A DNA stretch of 64,000 nt. Origin: Telmatactis stephensoni. Its lineage: Eukaryota; Cnidaria; Anthozoa; Actiniaria; Isophelliidae. The notes beneath the pieces were generated by a model. It was not told where the DNA came from and searched no databases. It saw nothing but the letters and a program-made list of their open reading frames with translations. The stretch spans positions 248,001 through 312,000 of the forward strand of contig JALIZF010001510.1 of NCBI GenBank assembly GCA_029948255.1, given 5' to 3'. Shown piece after piece: positions 21,157 through 35,340 of the stretch. The position numbers and the translations under genes are program-made. Position 1 is the stretch's first letter. Each line of letters starts with the position of its first letter.

Positions 21157-24100
21157 ATGAGTTACCTCCACAAACCCCATTCCAAACCCTTAGAACACAG
21201 GACACCATTCCAACTTCTACACGCACATGTTGACGCCCATCCTGAAAAGGAAGCTTTTGTCTTCCGTGATGAAAAGATGAACAGAGTGTCTCTTACCTTC
21301 CATGAATATGAGATGAAGTCCCGATTCCTCGCTGCTGCCTTGCTCGAGATAGGTCTGGGACGAGGTGATAGAGTTCTTGTAATGTTACCAACGAATATTG
21401 AGTTTGTCCTCTTTCACATGGCTCTAAACAGGATTGGTGCCATTTTTGTTGCCTCTGGAGAAGATGCCTTCCCAAATATCAAAAACCTAGCTTGCGTGAT
21501 TGCACGCACTGAATCCACTACGCCTAACCACCACCAAGCAATGAAGACTACACAAGCCTTTCTTGAGGGAAATAAGCTGAAAGCGGCCGTGGCGGTCAGC
21601 CCTACTACTGGTCCATTGGATCATGATAAGGTTTACCTCTATGAAAAGCTCTTACAAATGGGCCAGACCAACCCTGACTGTGATAACACAGTTCAAAGAG
21701 CTGAAGCTGCCGTCCAGATGGATGATGCAGCGTTTGTTCTGTTCACATCGGGAACCACCTCCACCCCTAAACCAATCCAGTATACAAACCATGGGTTCAT
21801 CAATGGAGCACGCGTGGATAAAACAGCGTCAACATTTGATGAAACGATTTTTTTCGCCGATTTGCCTTTTGACTGGTCAGGCGGATTTTACATTGGTATT
21901 GGCGGTGTCATAGCGAAAGGCTCAACCTTTGTGTCTTTTCCTCCCAAACTTGCATTTCAAGGAGGAATGGTACAAATTATAATGAAGATCATCGTGGAAG
22001 AAAGCTGTACCCATGCCTTCTTCGCGTCGTACTTTCTTCACGACATGACGACGTGTAATGAAATTGTTGACATGGATCTGAGTAAGCTGAAATTTGTTTA
22101 CACTGGTGGTCAGCCAACTGCAGTCACTCTTCTAAAGAAAATCTTCCTACTTTTGCCTCAGTTGACTATCATCAATGGCTATGGATCAACAGAGATGAGC
22201 CTAGTCGGTAGCCAACAGTTCACAAAGAATACTATCGATACGTCTGAGTATGGAGTAATGGATGTTATGGATGGTTTGGAATTGAAGATAGTAGATGAGG
22301 GACAGATTGTACCACTTAATACCAAAGGTATGAAACGACTTAAGGTGATCACCCATTGAGGACAGATTTTTATAGGTGTCGATTACTTTGAATCATTTGA
22401 TAGATTTCCTAAGGGTTCTGTAGGTTCTAAAGCGGTTATTATAGGTAGCATGTACCTAACTTTCTGTTTTATCAGTTTCCATGTTAAGTAATTGTGGTAC
22501 TAAATAAGATATTAAAGCATATAGATTCGCTATAACGCGCGCTCTGATTGCATGGCCAGAAAACCATGAGCTAAATATTTTTTAATGTTGTGTTGTGTTG
22601 TGTTGTTGTGTTGTGTTGTGTTGTGTTGTGTTGTGTTGTGTTGTGTTGTGTTGTGTTGTGTTGTGTTGTGTTGTGTTGTGTTGTGTTGTGTTGTTGTGTT
22701 GTGTTGTGTTGTGTTGTATTGTATTATTCAATTTTCATACCCTGTACAAATTCTGATTTTTTGATTGGTCAGTTTGTACCACGTGACGCGTTGTTATGAC
22801 GTGACAACACGTCATTATGCAATAACTTCCATGAAATAATTATTGACACTCACGGCAATACATCATAGTTGGAAAGAAAAAATGTTCCTGGTGATAAATT
22901 TGAGGATTTTTCGAAAAAGAGAAGATCAAGAAACTGCTTAGCGTGCCTGTTTTGAAGGTAAACTCAATTTCATTGAAGTTTTTCGAGCTTACGAAGATCA
23001 ACATTTCAACGGCTTAAACTGAACAGAGTTCGCCGGCTTTCCAAATTCATCTTAATATATACTGTTTTTTTAGACTGGTTATCCAAAACCTATCTCATAG
23101 AAATTTAGAAAGTCTGTCGCCACAAGTTCTCTCAGATGGGGTAAAGAAATTTTATCAAGAATCGAAGAAAACGCCAAACGAGTACTTCTGCCTTCGGCTC
23201 GTCGAAAACCACTTCTTCCCGGCTTCTTGCCGGCGGCACCAAAGTTTAGCAGCGTTTCAACCGTAAGTCGCCAGTTTAAACCTATATCCATAACTCCAGC
23301 GATAATTTTCTAGACCTTTCACTTACAGAGTTCTAGGACTCGGTGCTGAATCACTTTTAACGATCCAAAAAAAGTCTGAGTTGTTTGTTTATATGGCGAT
23401 TTCAATTTTACCGAGCAAGTTGTAAACATGGATTCTGAGAACTCGTTTATTATCTTTAATCTAAAGTTCTTGTATCACGATACTTTTCTCCTAGTTTTCT
23501 TCTGAAAGGTTTATTTTGTATTGTTAAAATTACCAAATGCTATTAAACAAATTTAGAATTAAGTTTTACTATTTTGAGTGACTTGAGTTAAGCTTATTTC
23601 TAGTGATCTTAGATGTCGACTGACAGTTTTAGCCTGCTTCTGCAGTGTATTCAAATTGAATAATAAAAAGGTTAACGCACTCTTTGCTCGTGAATTATCG
23701 GGATTTATCTTCACTCGTTTACTAACAATGAACTCCAAATTTTCTCATACTGCACTCGGCTAACGCCTCGTGCAGTATTTAATAAAATTGCTCGTTCATT
23801 GTTAGCAAACTCGTGAAGATAAATCCCGATAATTCACTCGCTGCGTGCGTTAACCTCTAAGTATGTATTGTATTGTATTGTATTGTATTGTATTGTATTG
23901 TATTGTATTGTATTGTATTGTATTGTATTGTATTGTATTGTATTGTATTGTATTGTATTGTATTGTATTGTATTGTATTGTATTGTATTGTATTGTATTG
24001 TATTGTATTGTATTGTATTGTATTGTATTGTATTGTATTGTATTGTATTGTATTGTATTGTATTGTATTGTATTGTATTGTATTGTATTGTATTGTATTG

Positions 24101-24714
24101 TATTGTATTGTATTGTATTGTATTGTATTGTATTGTATTGTATTGTATTGTATTACGACATCGGGAGTTGCTCATAGCGTTACTTTGTCTGTCTTCGTCT
24201 CACAGGTGAACTGTGTTCACGATCAGCCTGGGTCTCATTTTCTAACTGGGACTTGATGCTAATCGACGATAAGCCAACCACAGGTCTTGGAAAGAATGGC
24301 TGGTACTTCTCAAAGGATACAGCCTCTCTTGATGAAAATGGAAAGCTCAGACTTCATGGCAGAATGGATGACATGATCAAATGCGGCACTGAATCTATCT
24401 CCCCTTATGGCATTGAAGACCTTCTGTTGGAACACCCAGTTATCAAGAATGTATGCGTTGTGGGTGTTCCTGATCAGCGGTTGTTCGAAAAATTATGTGC
24501 GTGTATCATCCTGAAGGAAGACAACCAAAGCAATCAAGAGCATCTTGAAACAGAGATCGACGATTGGTGTACAGAGAAGTGTAAAAGGACGACAAGAGGG
24601 TCACTATGGAAACCACATCATTATATTTTTGTTGATAGTTTTCCACTTAGCAAGTTTGGTAAGTTGAGCAGGAGACTGGTTCGAGAAATGGCCGTGAAAA
24701 AACTGGGTATCTGA
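21157..24714 (+). CDS. ANL-superfamily acyl-CoA synthetase/ligase, copy 3 (intact)
   Basis: Exons 21157-22327 and 24206-24714 join in phase 1 to give 559 aa, with all motifs of copy 2: P-loop TSGTTSTPKP, GYGSTE, GRMDD and a C-terminal GKLSRR lysine. It differs from copy 2 mainly around the active site. The segment after the P-loop reads GARVDKTASTFDET, the following loop is LPFDWSGGFYIGIGG, and the A5 surroundings are INGYGSTEMSLVG. One Glu is lost in DEGQIV but compensated elsewhere, so the length is equal. The last exon ends SKFGKLSRRL instead of TRTGKLSRRL, and the DNA after the stop is not homologous to the flanks of copies 1, 2 and 4. The intron is enlarged to 1.9 kb by two pentanucleotide arrays and an insertion. 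The enzyme family is clear; the substrate is unknown. Confidence 0.87.
22586..22735 (+). repeat. (TGTTG)n microsatellite in the intron of copy 3
   Basis: About 28 TGTTG units with two 2-nt irregularities, ending in two TATTG units. It sits where copy 1 has TATTG after the same TTTTTTAATG leader, so it is the same locus with a different unit. Confidence 0.95.
22736..23865. mobile_element. 1.1-kb insertion between the two arrays of the copy 3 intron
   Basis: Copies 1, 2 and 4 have no counterpart. Its right end is a hairpin: GGTTAACGCA...TCGTGAATTATCGGGATTTA (about 23670-23715) pairs with TAAATCCCGATAATTCACTC...TGCGTTAACC (about 23819-23856) around a loop containing CTCGGCTAACGCCTCG. It is probably a non-autonomous DNA element; no coding frame is convincing. 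Confidence 0.5.
23866..24150 (+). repeat. (TATTG)57 microsatellite in the intron of copy 3
   Basis: A second array of 285 bp perfect TATTG units in the same intron, followed by the TATTACGACATCGGGAG sequence that also follows the copy 2 array. Confidence 0.98.
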
Positions 24715-26331
<1,617 letters not shown>

Positions 26332-26437
26332 CAATCAACAAATAAATAAACAAGCAAACAAACAAACAAATAAATAAATAAATAAATAAACAAATATAAA
26401 CAAATAAATAAATTAAAAAATAAAAGTGACGATCGAT

Positions 26438-27937
26438 TAGAGTGCTTGCACTATGTCTGTGAAATATCATCAAAGTTTTTATTGACAATATAGTTGTTAG
26501 TTAGTAACTATTAGTCACTATCACTCAACCAGAACATTCTTCATAACAATACTAACTAGTCTGGAGACATCAAATACACAATTAAGAGACTTGAAACATG
26601 GACAATAGCTTTAATATTCTCATTAGGTAATTTGAAAGACTCTTTATTGATCATTAACGAACTGTTTCTAGATTGCATTCAAGCACGGAAACAGCACAAA
26701 TTAACAATAGAAAATGTACAAAAAATCATAAATATAAAGCACAATTGAGAGTTTGCAAATTTTCATACTTATACAGCATGCACTCTACAATGTATTTTGA
26801 ACCTACATGTAGAAATATTTGAAATACACCTTATATTATCAAACTAGCAGTTACTCATGTTAACGTACTGCTGCATGCATGGAGTAAATACCAAAATGTA
26901 AACAGAAAAGAGCAAAACTGAATTTCAGTCATGAACTTGAACTTCAGTGAAAGACGAAAACGCTTTTAAAATATACTTAAACTTTGTTCCTCTTAAGTTT
27001 TCCTTTTCTCTTCTTTCTTGTCTCCTCTTCAGTCCTTTAGAGCACTTGCACATGTCTTTGAACTTCTGCCCATTTCTTGATCAATCAAGTTTCGGTCCAA
27101 AAGCTTTGAATGCCTTTCTCTTTCTAGTGAAAGCTAAATCAAATACTAGAGCAAATCATGCTCTCGAGGGACACATACCAACAATGAAGCTTGTTTATAT
27201 CGTTAGACAATAATTGAAGTATAGAAAGGAATTATTGCAAATTTACATTTATTTTTTACTGCAATGTAGTATAAGTAATATAATCATTTCCAAATCAATA
27301 GCTACTGGTTAGTGTGTGTCCCTAGAGAAACGTGATCAATTCTAGTATTTAAACGAGATTTGGAATAATTTATGGCAGTTTACTACAATTAATCAAGCTG
27401 GAAGCTGATGAGACTTCATTGCAGCGATGGACAACAGAGTGCCCAACAAGAAGAGACCAAAAGGAAAAGTAAAGCAATATAATGAAAAGAGGAACGAAGA
27501 ATATTATGCATGAAATACATAATTCTATCTTCACTCCTTCCATGTATAGTTAGTCATTTGGCATTTATAAGTGCATTGAGAAATGGTGAAATGCGTTATA
27601 TTAGTGTCAGTTTGTGATGTAGTCGATATTTAATTGCATCAACACAAGCAAATCCACCGCTAGCTTGGCAATAAGAAGATAGTTCTACATGTATGTTCAA
27701 AATACTTTTGTGTGACTGGTTTGTTAGAGTGCATTCAATTTTATCAATAAAGTCTTTAATTTGAAGGTAATGAAATAAAGCTGTCCATGTTTCAAGTCTC
27801 TTGTGTATTTGATGTCTCCAGAGTATTGTTATGAAGAATGTTCTGGTTGAGTGATAGTGACTAATAGTTACTAACTAACAACCATATTGTCAATAAAAAC
27901 TTTGATGATATTTCACAGACATAGTGCAAGCACTCTA
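26438..27937. mobile_element. 1.5-kb TIR element with ~180-bp inverted repeats
   Basis: The left end TAGAGTGCTTGCACTATG is matched by CATAGTGCAAGCACTCTA on the right. Pairing continues for about 180 bp, through AATATCATCAAAGTTTTTAT and TGGAGACATCAAATACAC. TA at both ends suggests a TA duplication. The interior (26640-27760) has no convincing transposase. The MITE at 14279-14611 is a diverged shorter relative. Confidence 0.78.
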
Positions 27938-28062
27938 TCTCGCAACGCTAGAAACTGTATCTTTGCGGGGTGCCGTGGTGAGATGCAACACATTGCAGCA
28001 GCTTGCAATGCCTTTTACCGAGGAAGACTGGAGAAGACTGTTATCATTGGCGCGTGAAACTA
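27938..28062 (+). other. Open-frame fragment split by element D
   Basis: An open frame encoding LRGAVVRCNTLQQLAMPFTE runs into the target site of element D. Past the element (29563 onward) the frame can continue for a while. The protein is not recognised. It could be a fragment of an old gene or mobile element, or chance. Confidence 0.25.
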
Positions 28063-29553
28063 CAATCTCGTACCCAGAGCAAGACAATCTCGTACCCAGA
28101 GCCTGCGTTCCTCTTGGTCAGTACCGAGGAACGAAAGACTCTGGGGGAATCGATTTTTTCTTGAATTCTGATTGGTCAATCAAGACAATAGAAAACAAGT
28201 GCGGTCGATAACACGGGACTCCCACAACATTTAATTTAATTTAATTTTATTTTATTTCACTTCATTTTACTACATTTTTAAATTATAAACAATAAAACTT
28301 AGCATAGCACAACAGCAAAATATTATGAAGATATTGTGTACAAGTTACATACAACAATTAACTGGATATCTCTGCCTATAGTTGTTTTTTCTTTCGCTTT
28401 GTACAAATTCAACATAATTTTCTTTCTTTTTTATAGCGATGACTATTTCTGAACAATAAAAAATTGAAATAGCTGTTCCAGCTTGAATTATTTGTTCACT
28501 GAACCTTTTGGCTATTCTGTAAGCAGAAATAATTTATTTCTGAGTGCAGTCAATTTTTTGGCATAAAAGCCTACAAGAGAAACATATTTGAACTGGAATC
28601 GATGAATGCCTTTTCGTCTGTATTTGTTATGAGTTTTCATGGCCAACTTAGACTGTCATCAATGCTGGGAAAAAAATTAGAGAAAAAACTTGGTGTCATC
28701 TCAACTAACTTTTTGAGTCGATGGAATTTGCCAAGCAGTGATCCAGCCGGCTTTGATTAGATTACGGAAAAATACACGGCAAGAACTTACCGCTGCTATG
28801 CTTTAGGTTGAAAAAGGATGAAAAATATAACGGACCAAACAGTAGCCTTCTTTGCAGACTCAGACTCGGGCTAACCAAATAAGAGAAGAAAGCAAAGTGA
28901 GTCGTCCCTTCGTCTCCATGCACTACTGAAGCCGACACTTGCCACTTTTTACCTGAAATAAAAAATGCCATCAATAGAAAAAGTTCCCTTGAAACTCTTG
29001 AGAAAAACTACAAGATATTTTAGACATTGAAAATGGCAAAGTAAATCGATAAACGTGTACTTACAAACAGTGTAGTGATCCAGCTGGGTCAATGAGCTGA
29101 GTCGGCTTTGGTGTCTTTTCGTCGACTTCGCTCGCTCGTTTTTCGTCTTTTCCAGCTTAGAATTTGACATTGATAAACCATTGGCACTTTCTTCATCGAC
29201 AGTACACTACGGCAAATGTACTTAAGAAGTGATATTTCTTCTCAAAAGTCACTAAATATCCACGAAACACCTTTGAAATTTCTACTGATCTCAGTCAACC
29301 CAGTCAGTAAACTTTCAATTATTTTGGCGCCATTTCTGGAGCATGCGCATTTGACTCGCAAACCGGAACCCCAGAAATCTGGGGAAAACAAATCGATTCC
29401 CCCAGAGCTTTAGCCGGGGTCGCGTCCGCTGACCAGACGCTGGCAAAACTCTGGGCTCGAGATTGAGAGCAAGAGGAACGCAGGCTCTGGTTACGAGATT
29501 GATCTCGTTTCTCGGTCGCTGACCAAGAGGAACGCAGGCTCTGGGTACGAGAG
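28063..29553. mobile_element. TIR element D, 1.49 kb, 9-bp TSD
   Basis: The 9-bp duplication GTGAAACTA lies at 28054-28062 and 29554-29562. Near the ends CTCGTACCCAGAGCCTGCGT pairs with ACGCAGGCTCTGGGTACGAG, and subterminal ATCGATT/AATCGATTCC blocks also pair. The motif GTACCCAGAGC (or its inverse) occurs repeatedly near both ends. No transposase is present, and interior open frames are unconvincing. The TSD length fits Mutator-like elements. Confidence 0.75.
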
Positions 29554-29562
29554 GTGAAACTA

Positions 29563-31783
29563 TATCTTGGAAATCTTGGATAGGTTTGGAAACGTGCGCA
29601 TGCGCTCTTCAGGAAAAACGCGTAATCTGTTGCGAAACGAATTGTACTTGGTGTACAATTGCGAGACAAACCGTTAGCAGGGCCTTTATTTATAACAAAA
29701 CCCCTTATTTTTTAAGGGAACAGAATCCTTAGACCTGGTAAAACGTCCGTACAAATGTTCGATTTCTGACCTATTTCTGAGAGACACAGCTATAAAAGGC
29801 GCGCAAGAGTTGTTATGCACGTGATTGTTTATTAACATAATTTCCCATTAAATTCTGTATTCAGACTAATGGAGGTTGTAAGAGAAGAGACGGAACTTTT
29901 GGATGGGCCTTTGCTCTTCCCACAGTAAAACCCGTGAGTCAGGAATAAGGAGGCCTTCGCAGCCTTCGGTATACAACTATTTCAAAAAAGGTTGTCGTAT
30001 GATAGCTCTCAAACCCCTGCGACTCGATCGAAGAGGAGTATGGGTACGTAGCAAAACTTAACTTCACTTTCTTTTCCGCTTCGGTATTGACTTTAGCATC
30101 AGTAAGTGAAGTTTATTTTATTTTATGTATTTTATTTAGAAGCTTCCACTTAGTTAACATGAGTTTAGTTCTTTAGTTTATAAGGTCAGAGCAAGTTGTA
30201 TTTGAGTAATCGTGTGGGATTTTTGTGGTTTTATAACTTTAGTGATTTCTTCCCATACTCCGTTTCTCGAGCTCGGTAATTAACTCTAACGTATTTCCAC
30301 AACGACATCAAAGGTCTCAAATTTCATCAGATTACTCAACCCAATACCAGGTTCTTGAGGTTAATACTGTGACGTCCTTGACCTCAGCTCTGGTCTGCAG
30401 CCTGCCAGGTAGACTATAGTTATAAATTCTCCTACAACAGGACTAGAGCACAACACGGCAATTTGATTTATCGGAGACGACACATTGCTCACTGGAACGC
30501 TGTAGGATTCACCAAAGAAAGTCCTTAATCAGGTGAGAGACAATTTTAATTTTAAAAGATTTCTAGTCAGTCGAGTTATTTTTATAAGTTGCTCAATGCA
30601 TTCTCCGTGAAGAAGTGTCAAGTGTCAAATGGTCAAGGCGTACTTTTCGCGAGCTCGGAACTCTAGCTTTCGCCGATTTCCTTTGTGTTCAAAATGTGAG
30701 ACGACTTTTTTTGCGGAAAAACGAGACTTTGAGAGCCGCTAAATTTGACTGAAATTTTGCGAGACTGACTTTGAGGGACCATTGGACACCCCTGTGTGTG
30801 GCCGCAGGAGAATTTTGTATTCTTCTACTTTTTATATTACGATTATCCCTGACTGGGACAGTACACGAACATGGCAAGTTGATGTCTGCGCCAGTTAAGG
30901 CGCTGTTACACGCGCGCTGAAACTTTTATCTGAAACTTGTCTCGATCGCCGACTAGACGACTTTCATAAGGGGTGTTACACGCTGAAATTTCGTCCTGAA
31001 ACTTGTTCGCGACACAAGTTTCTGTTGCAGAAGTAGAAAGCAGTTCTACTTTTCGTGAAACCGTCTCGTGAAACCGACCAGGGAAAGTTTCAGCTAAATA
31101 ATGAACATGTTACACGGTGCAATGCGTTGTGAAACTCGTCTTGCAACGGCGATCATTTCTTGTCTTGTCTTGAACATTTCGTCATGTAACAAGCGCTTTA
31201 CAAGACCATTAAATTATGATTATTATGAGATGATGATGATGATTATAATTATTATTATTATCATTGTTATTATTAAGTTTCAGAGAAATGTGTCAGCATG
31301 TAACAGCACTTTTACGAATAATATAACGTGTTTGGGGGCTATTTATATGAACTTTTCAAAAAGAAAAGATAACGAAATCTATTACAAATAGCATGTAGTT
31401 ATGCAATCCTTAGATGGGATTCCCTTATATCTTCCAGAGTTTCTTTCGTTATATTTCCAGTTTGTACTCTCAGTAGAGGGACTTGCGACCACTCTATTTA
31501 GAAAAATTGCTGTAAAAGTGAAACCGTTTATGCTGGGATAACTCTCGTTTTAGTGTTCCAAGAAAAAAGTACGCCTTAAAGGGGACAACCGGCTTTTCGC
31601 TGTTTGCATAGCGGGCCAGGCTTGGGAGTCTTTTATCAAGAATAAAATGAACTAAAGCTCTTTGGCCGTTTCCTGTGGCAATGAAACTCGATCAAGTATA
31701 AATGTACCGCGTAACATGATAGCATCACGTACTAGTGTAACGTAAATAGCTTGTCTAGCCACAGGGAGCCCGGCTTGATGACT
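29563..31783. other. Gene-free region with decayed repeats
   Basis: I see no supportable gene. About 30895-31210 contains several TGTTACACG and TGAAACTT(G) motifs in both orientations, like a decayed hairpin element. An ATT/GAT microsatellite lies at 31218-31275. ACAGGGAGCCCGG at about 31761 resembles the foldback termini of the 3-5 kb region. Confidence 0.4.
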
Positions 31784-31976
31784 TTAACGGCCAATTTACT
31801 CGATACAACTTTTGCTTACAACTCGTCGCATGCAAAAACCCTGCAACTTGCTTACAACATGTTTTAAAATCCTACAACCGTTTGTTCTTGTCGCCCACAA
31901 CAGTTGTAAGTAAGTTGTAGGGTTGTTGCATGCGACAAGTTGTAAGCAATAATTGTATCGTGTAAATTGGCCTTAA
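31784..31976. mobile_element. ~190-bp foldback MITE with TTAA flanks
   Basis: GGCCAATTTACTCGATACAA and TTGTATCGTGTAAATTGGCC are inverted copies, with further pairing of GCTTACAACT and GTTGTAAGC blocks inside. TTAA is present at both outer edges, the target of piggyBac- and Kolobok-type transposases. Non-coding. Confidence 0.78.
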
Positions 31977-33460
31977 TGTAAACAAAATTATCTCAGTGTA
32001 CAGGACCCGAAATGATCCCTGACCCGAAATGATCCCTCACCCGAAATGATCTCTGCACCTGAAATGATCCCTAAATTGTATACGAAATTCAAGGAATGGA
32101 ATTCAGACCAAGGAATTGTTGAGTACATATCGTGTTACTAAAGTTTGATTTGATGTCCTTGTTGGTTATTTTTCGTCTTTTTCAGTAATAACAAGACGCA
32201 TAGCTGCGTGAACTCGGGCTTTCTATGTAGTAAATCATGAGTTCTCTTTGTTAACATTGTCCCTTTAAATTCTCCATTCGTTTATTCTGCTGTGCTCTTT
32301 GACCTAAAAGCGCATTTATACAGGCTTAGCCTTTTTTTCTAGAAAGACCTATACCCTATACCTATATCTATACCCTATACCTATACCCTGGTTTATCGTC
32401 TCCTTCCGACGTTTATTTACTTGATAAGAGAGAAACTCTCTAAAGAAAGCGAATAATAAACCCCTGGAGCCTAGGGTAAGAAAGACCCATCGGATTAAAA
32501 ATTGATTTTTGTTTATAGTCACTACACGTGAAATGGTTTTTTCAAACTAACTTATTTGACTTCTGCAGTGTACTATCAATCTTAATCATGATATTTTGAT
32601 TCATTTGCTTTATTAATAACAACAACTTTTGCAATAATTTGAAGAGACAAATGAATGTGTTTTAAAGTTTATCTGTTTATCAGTTTATCTGAAGGGTCAG
32701 TGCTTGAGCGTCGGACCGGAAATCCGAATGTAGGCTCAAATCACGCTGAGGGGTCGAAATTTTTAAGATCTGAAATTTTTACACTCGCAGAAGCATTCAC
32801 ATCCAACGAACACATTTCCGAGTGACAATCCAATCATTTACTTACAGAAGAATTGTTGGTAATTCTGCCTGCCTTGAAACAAACCAACTTTAATATAACT
32901 GATTTGCAATACTCACGGATTATTAGCAGAATTGATTCACAGTTGGTGATCATTAAAGATGAAAACTACTGCTCTATGTTATAACTGCTCTATGTTTTAA
33001 CTATAACTATTAGACTACGTTGAATTTAAGCACAAACTTTCCTTTATTTTCTTGGTTTTTAGCTTTCAAATAGCAATACAATTTAGATGACTTGGGTATT
33101 TCAACGAATACGTTCGTAAACAAACTCAAAAATGTTCGCTCGTAATATAAATTGATCTCTCGTAAAGTTCGCGGACCGACTCGTTTCGAAAATGCTCGAC
33201 ATCTTTTAGTGTGGGTCTACCGCGAACAGTGTGTGCTTTTGTAAATAGCTTGAGCGTACTAGAAATCATATTTACCCTTGAATCGCGAGACATCTTGCAG
33301 GTCGCCATGATGACCATGTGCTTTTGTCGCTTATTGCTGCGAGCGAAGCGAGTAGCTTACTATTCGTGCAAAGCTCGAGCTTTTCAGCGATTTTCTCGTG
33401 ACGTCAAAAAACGTCATCATAATCAGTTAACGTTAATGCATGGTCAGTGGTCACTGGATA
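31977..33460. other. Gene-free region with short repeats
   Basis: 31999-32075 has four near-copies of an ACCCGAAATGATCCCTG unit. Inverted relatives of this unit, together with its flanking AATTCCTTG...GAATTCCA sequence, recur at about 38400-38510, just upstream of synthetase copy 4. A CTATACC run lies at about 32347-32395. Open frames in 33126-33492 overlap on both strands and show no family signal. Confidence 0.45.
32686..32760 (+). other. tRNA-like (SINE-type) remnant
   Basis: A cloverleaf-like stretch contains an anticodon-type stem TCGGA/TCCGA around a CCGGAAA loop and a degraded T-arm (GGCTCAAATCAC). The U33 equivalent is C and the D-arm is poor, so it is not a functional tRNA; a tRNA-derived SINE piece is likelier. 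Confidence 0.3.
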
Positions 33461-33932
33461 TACAAGTTGTGGATATAAAAGAGTGTTGGTAAGTATGTTG
33501 TAATGGATTTCTTTTGTATCTGGTAAATAATTAGGGAAATTTTGCTTATTGTTCTTTTAATTTTAGTCAGTCTTTGAATCAATTTTGAGAGAATTATTAT
33601 CAAGCTGCGTGATCGTGTTAGCGGATAGGTAAGTTGAAACTTAAGTTTATGTGCTATTCTAATTACCGGAAATAAAGACGGATAATTAACATAACAATGA
33701 GATCCCATAATGCTTTGCAACGCATATATTAATCAGCCCTCAGGCTTTTGTCACAGTTCCTCTTGACAACCGAGGAGCAAACATCTCGACTTTTGGAATC
33801 TTTCCTGATCGCGACACGCCGTCATCTCACTTATGAATGTTCAATTTCCTCGAGTTAACGATCAAGCACCCGACGGTGCTCAAGGTCAACTCCCCCCACA
33901 AGGAAACCTTGAGGTAGGTTCTAATTCAACTT

Positions 33933-34760
33933 AATCGGTACGCTGTGTGTTCGTACAAGCTCATTTTCTTTTACAAATGTAGTGTTGCACGCTGTGTGTT
34001 CGTGCTAGGAGATATATTTTCTCAAAGCCCCCCCCCCAAAAAAATCACACCTCCAGAACGCTTAGTTTGATCGTATTGTCCCGAAATCGTACCAGGATTA
34101 GAACGCTGTTAGAATTACCCAGAAGCTCATTTGTTTCAGTTACCACCCAAAGAGTCAAACAACATTTTGTAAGTCAAAAACCGAACTGACTACGCTTAAT
34201 CGGTACGCTGTGTGTTCGTACAAGCCTATTCCCTTTTACCGGATTAAATGTAGTGTTGCACGCTGTGTGTTCGTGCTAGGAGATATATTTCTGAAAGCCC
34301 CTAAGAGAACCACACCAAATAACGTCCAGTTGATTGTATTGCCCCGAAATCGTACCAGGATTAGAACGCTGTTAGAATTGCCCAGAAGCTCATTTGTTTC
34401 AGTTACCACCCAAAGAGTCAAACAACATTGTAAGTCAAAAACTGAACCGACTACGCTTAATCGGTACGCTGTGTGTTCGTACAAGCCTATTCCCTTTTAC
34501 CGAATTAAATGTAGTGTTGCACGCTGTGTGTTCGTGCTAGGAGATATATTTCTCAAAGCCCCTAAGAGAACCACACCAAATAACGTCCAGTTGCATAATT
34601 GATTGTATTGTCCCAAAATCGAATCAGCTAGAACGCTGTTAGAATAACCCCAAAATCTCATTTGTTTTTTGACTTTTAATTTGCACACTGTGTCGTGCTT
34701 AAATTCCCTCAGTTACCATCCAAAGAGTCAAACAACATTTTGTCATACCAAAAGTTCTTC
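33933..34760 (+). repeat. ~260-bp tandem repeat, about three copies, in the YR element
   Basis: Units begin AATCGGTACGCTGTGTGTTC at 33933, 34198 and 34458; the last is partial and decayed. Each carries a second copy of GCTGTGTGTTCGT and the block CCACCCAAAGAGTCAAACAA. It may be the 5' leader repeat of the retroelement. Confidence 0.85.
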
Positions 34761-35022
34761 CCTCGCTTCCCAAAACTCGTCAAACAGAATTCGCAAGTTC
34801 TTTTTTAAATGTACTTAATTTCCAAGTTTTGTATCCGTGCCTAAAGTTTTTTCCTTTAAATGGTCTAGAAGAGAGTTTCACTAAAAATGCTTTAACTTTG
34901 GTATTATTTTCTCAAAGTTCACATCGTTCTATAACTTTAATTATTCCCTTCTTTTGTCAAAATTTCCTTTAGTCTCTTTTCGCATAAATTATCCTTTTGT
35001 ACTTAATTAAGTTTGTATTCCC

Positions 35023-35340
35023 TTGGAGATTCCTCCCCCCTTTGTCCACTTGCTTTGCTCAAATCCTTTTGTTTCGTCGCTCTTTGAGCCTTTAGGCCAG
35101 CATCCAGCCCAGCTCCCATTAGCGCCTCAGCTTCCAGCGGTACAGCCAGATAATCAACAAGCTCACTTACCTCCCCAAAATGGTCTAGCCCAACAACCAG
35201 CTCAACAAGCTCCTCCCCAACAAGGTCTAGCCCAATAACCGGTCCAACAAGTACCTCCCCAACGAGGTCCAGCCTAACAACCAATCCAACAAGGACCGGC
35301 CCAACAGCTAGCAGCCCCGGCCCTTACTTTGGACGAAAAG
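35023..35340 (+). pseudogene. Gln/Pro-rich Gag-like remnant of the YR element
   Basis: The frame encodes a Gln- and Pro-rich segment with repeats of a GLAQQPAQQAPPQ-like unit, reflected in a DNA minisatellite (CCAACAAGGTCTAGCCCAAC, about 35175-35300). A stop at 35238 breaks it. Low-complexity Gln/Pro regions occur in retroelement structural proteins; the assignment rests on position in the element. Confidence 0.4.

Noticed and set aside
23834..24256. Open frames through the second array of copy 3
   Set aside because: Repeat-derived on both strands.
32686..32760. Functional tRNA-Ser
   Set aside because: Only the anticodon stem looks right; U33 and a proper D-arm and T-arm are missing, so it is listed only as a tRNA-like remnant.
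33126..33492. Frames of 63 and 93 aa upstream of the foldback
   Set aside because: Opposite-strand overlaps without family signal, splice support or repeats of coding pattern.
34210..34688. Open frames on both strands in the 260-bp tandem repeat
   Set aside because: Repeat-driven, mirrored on both strands, no motif.
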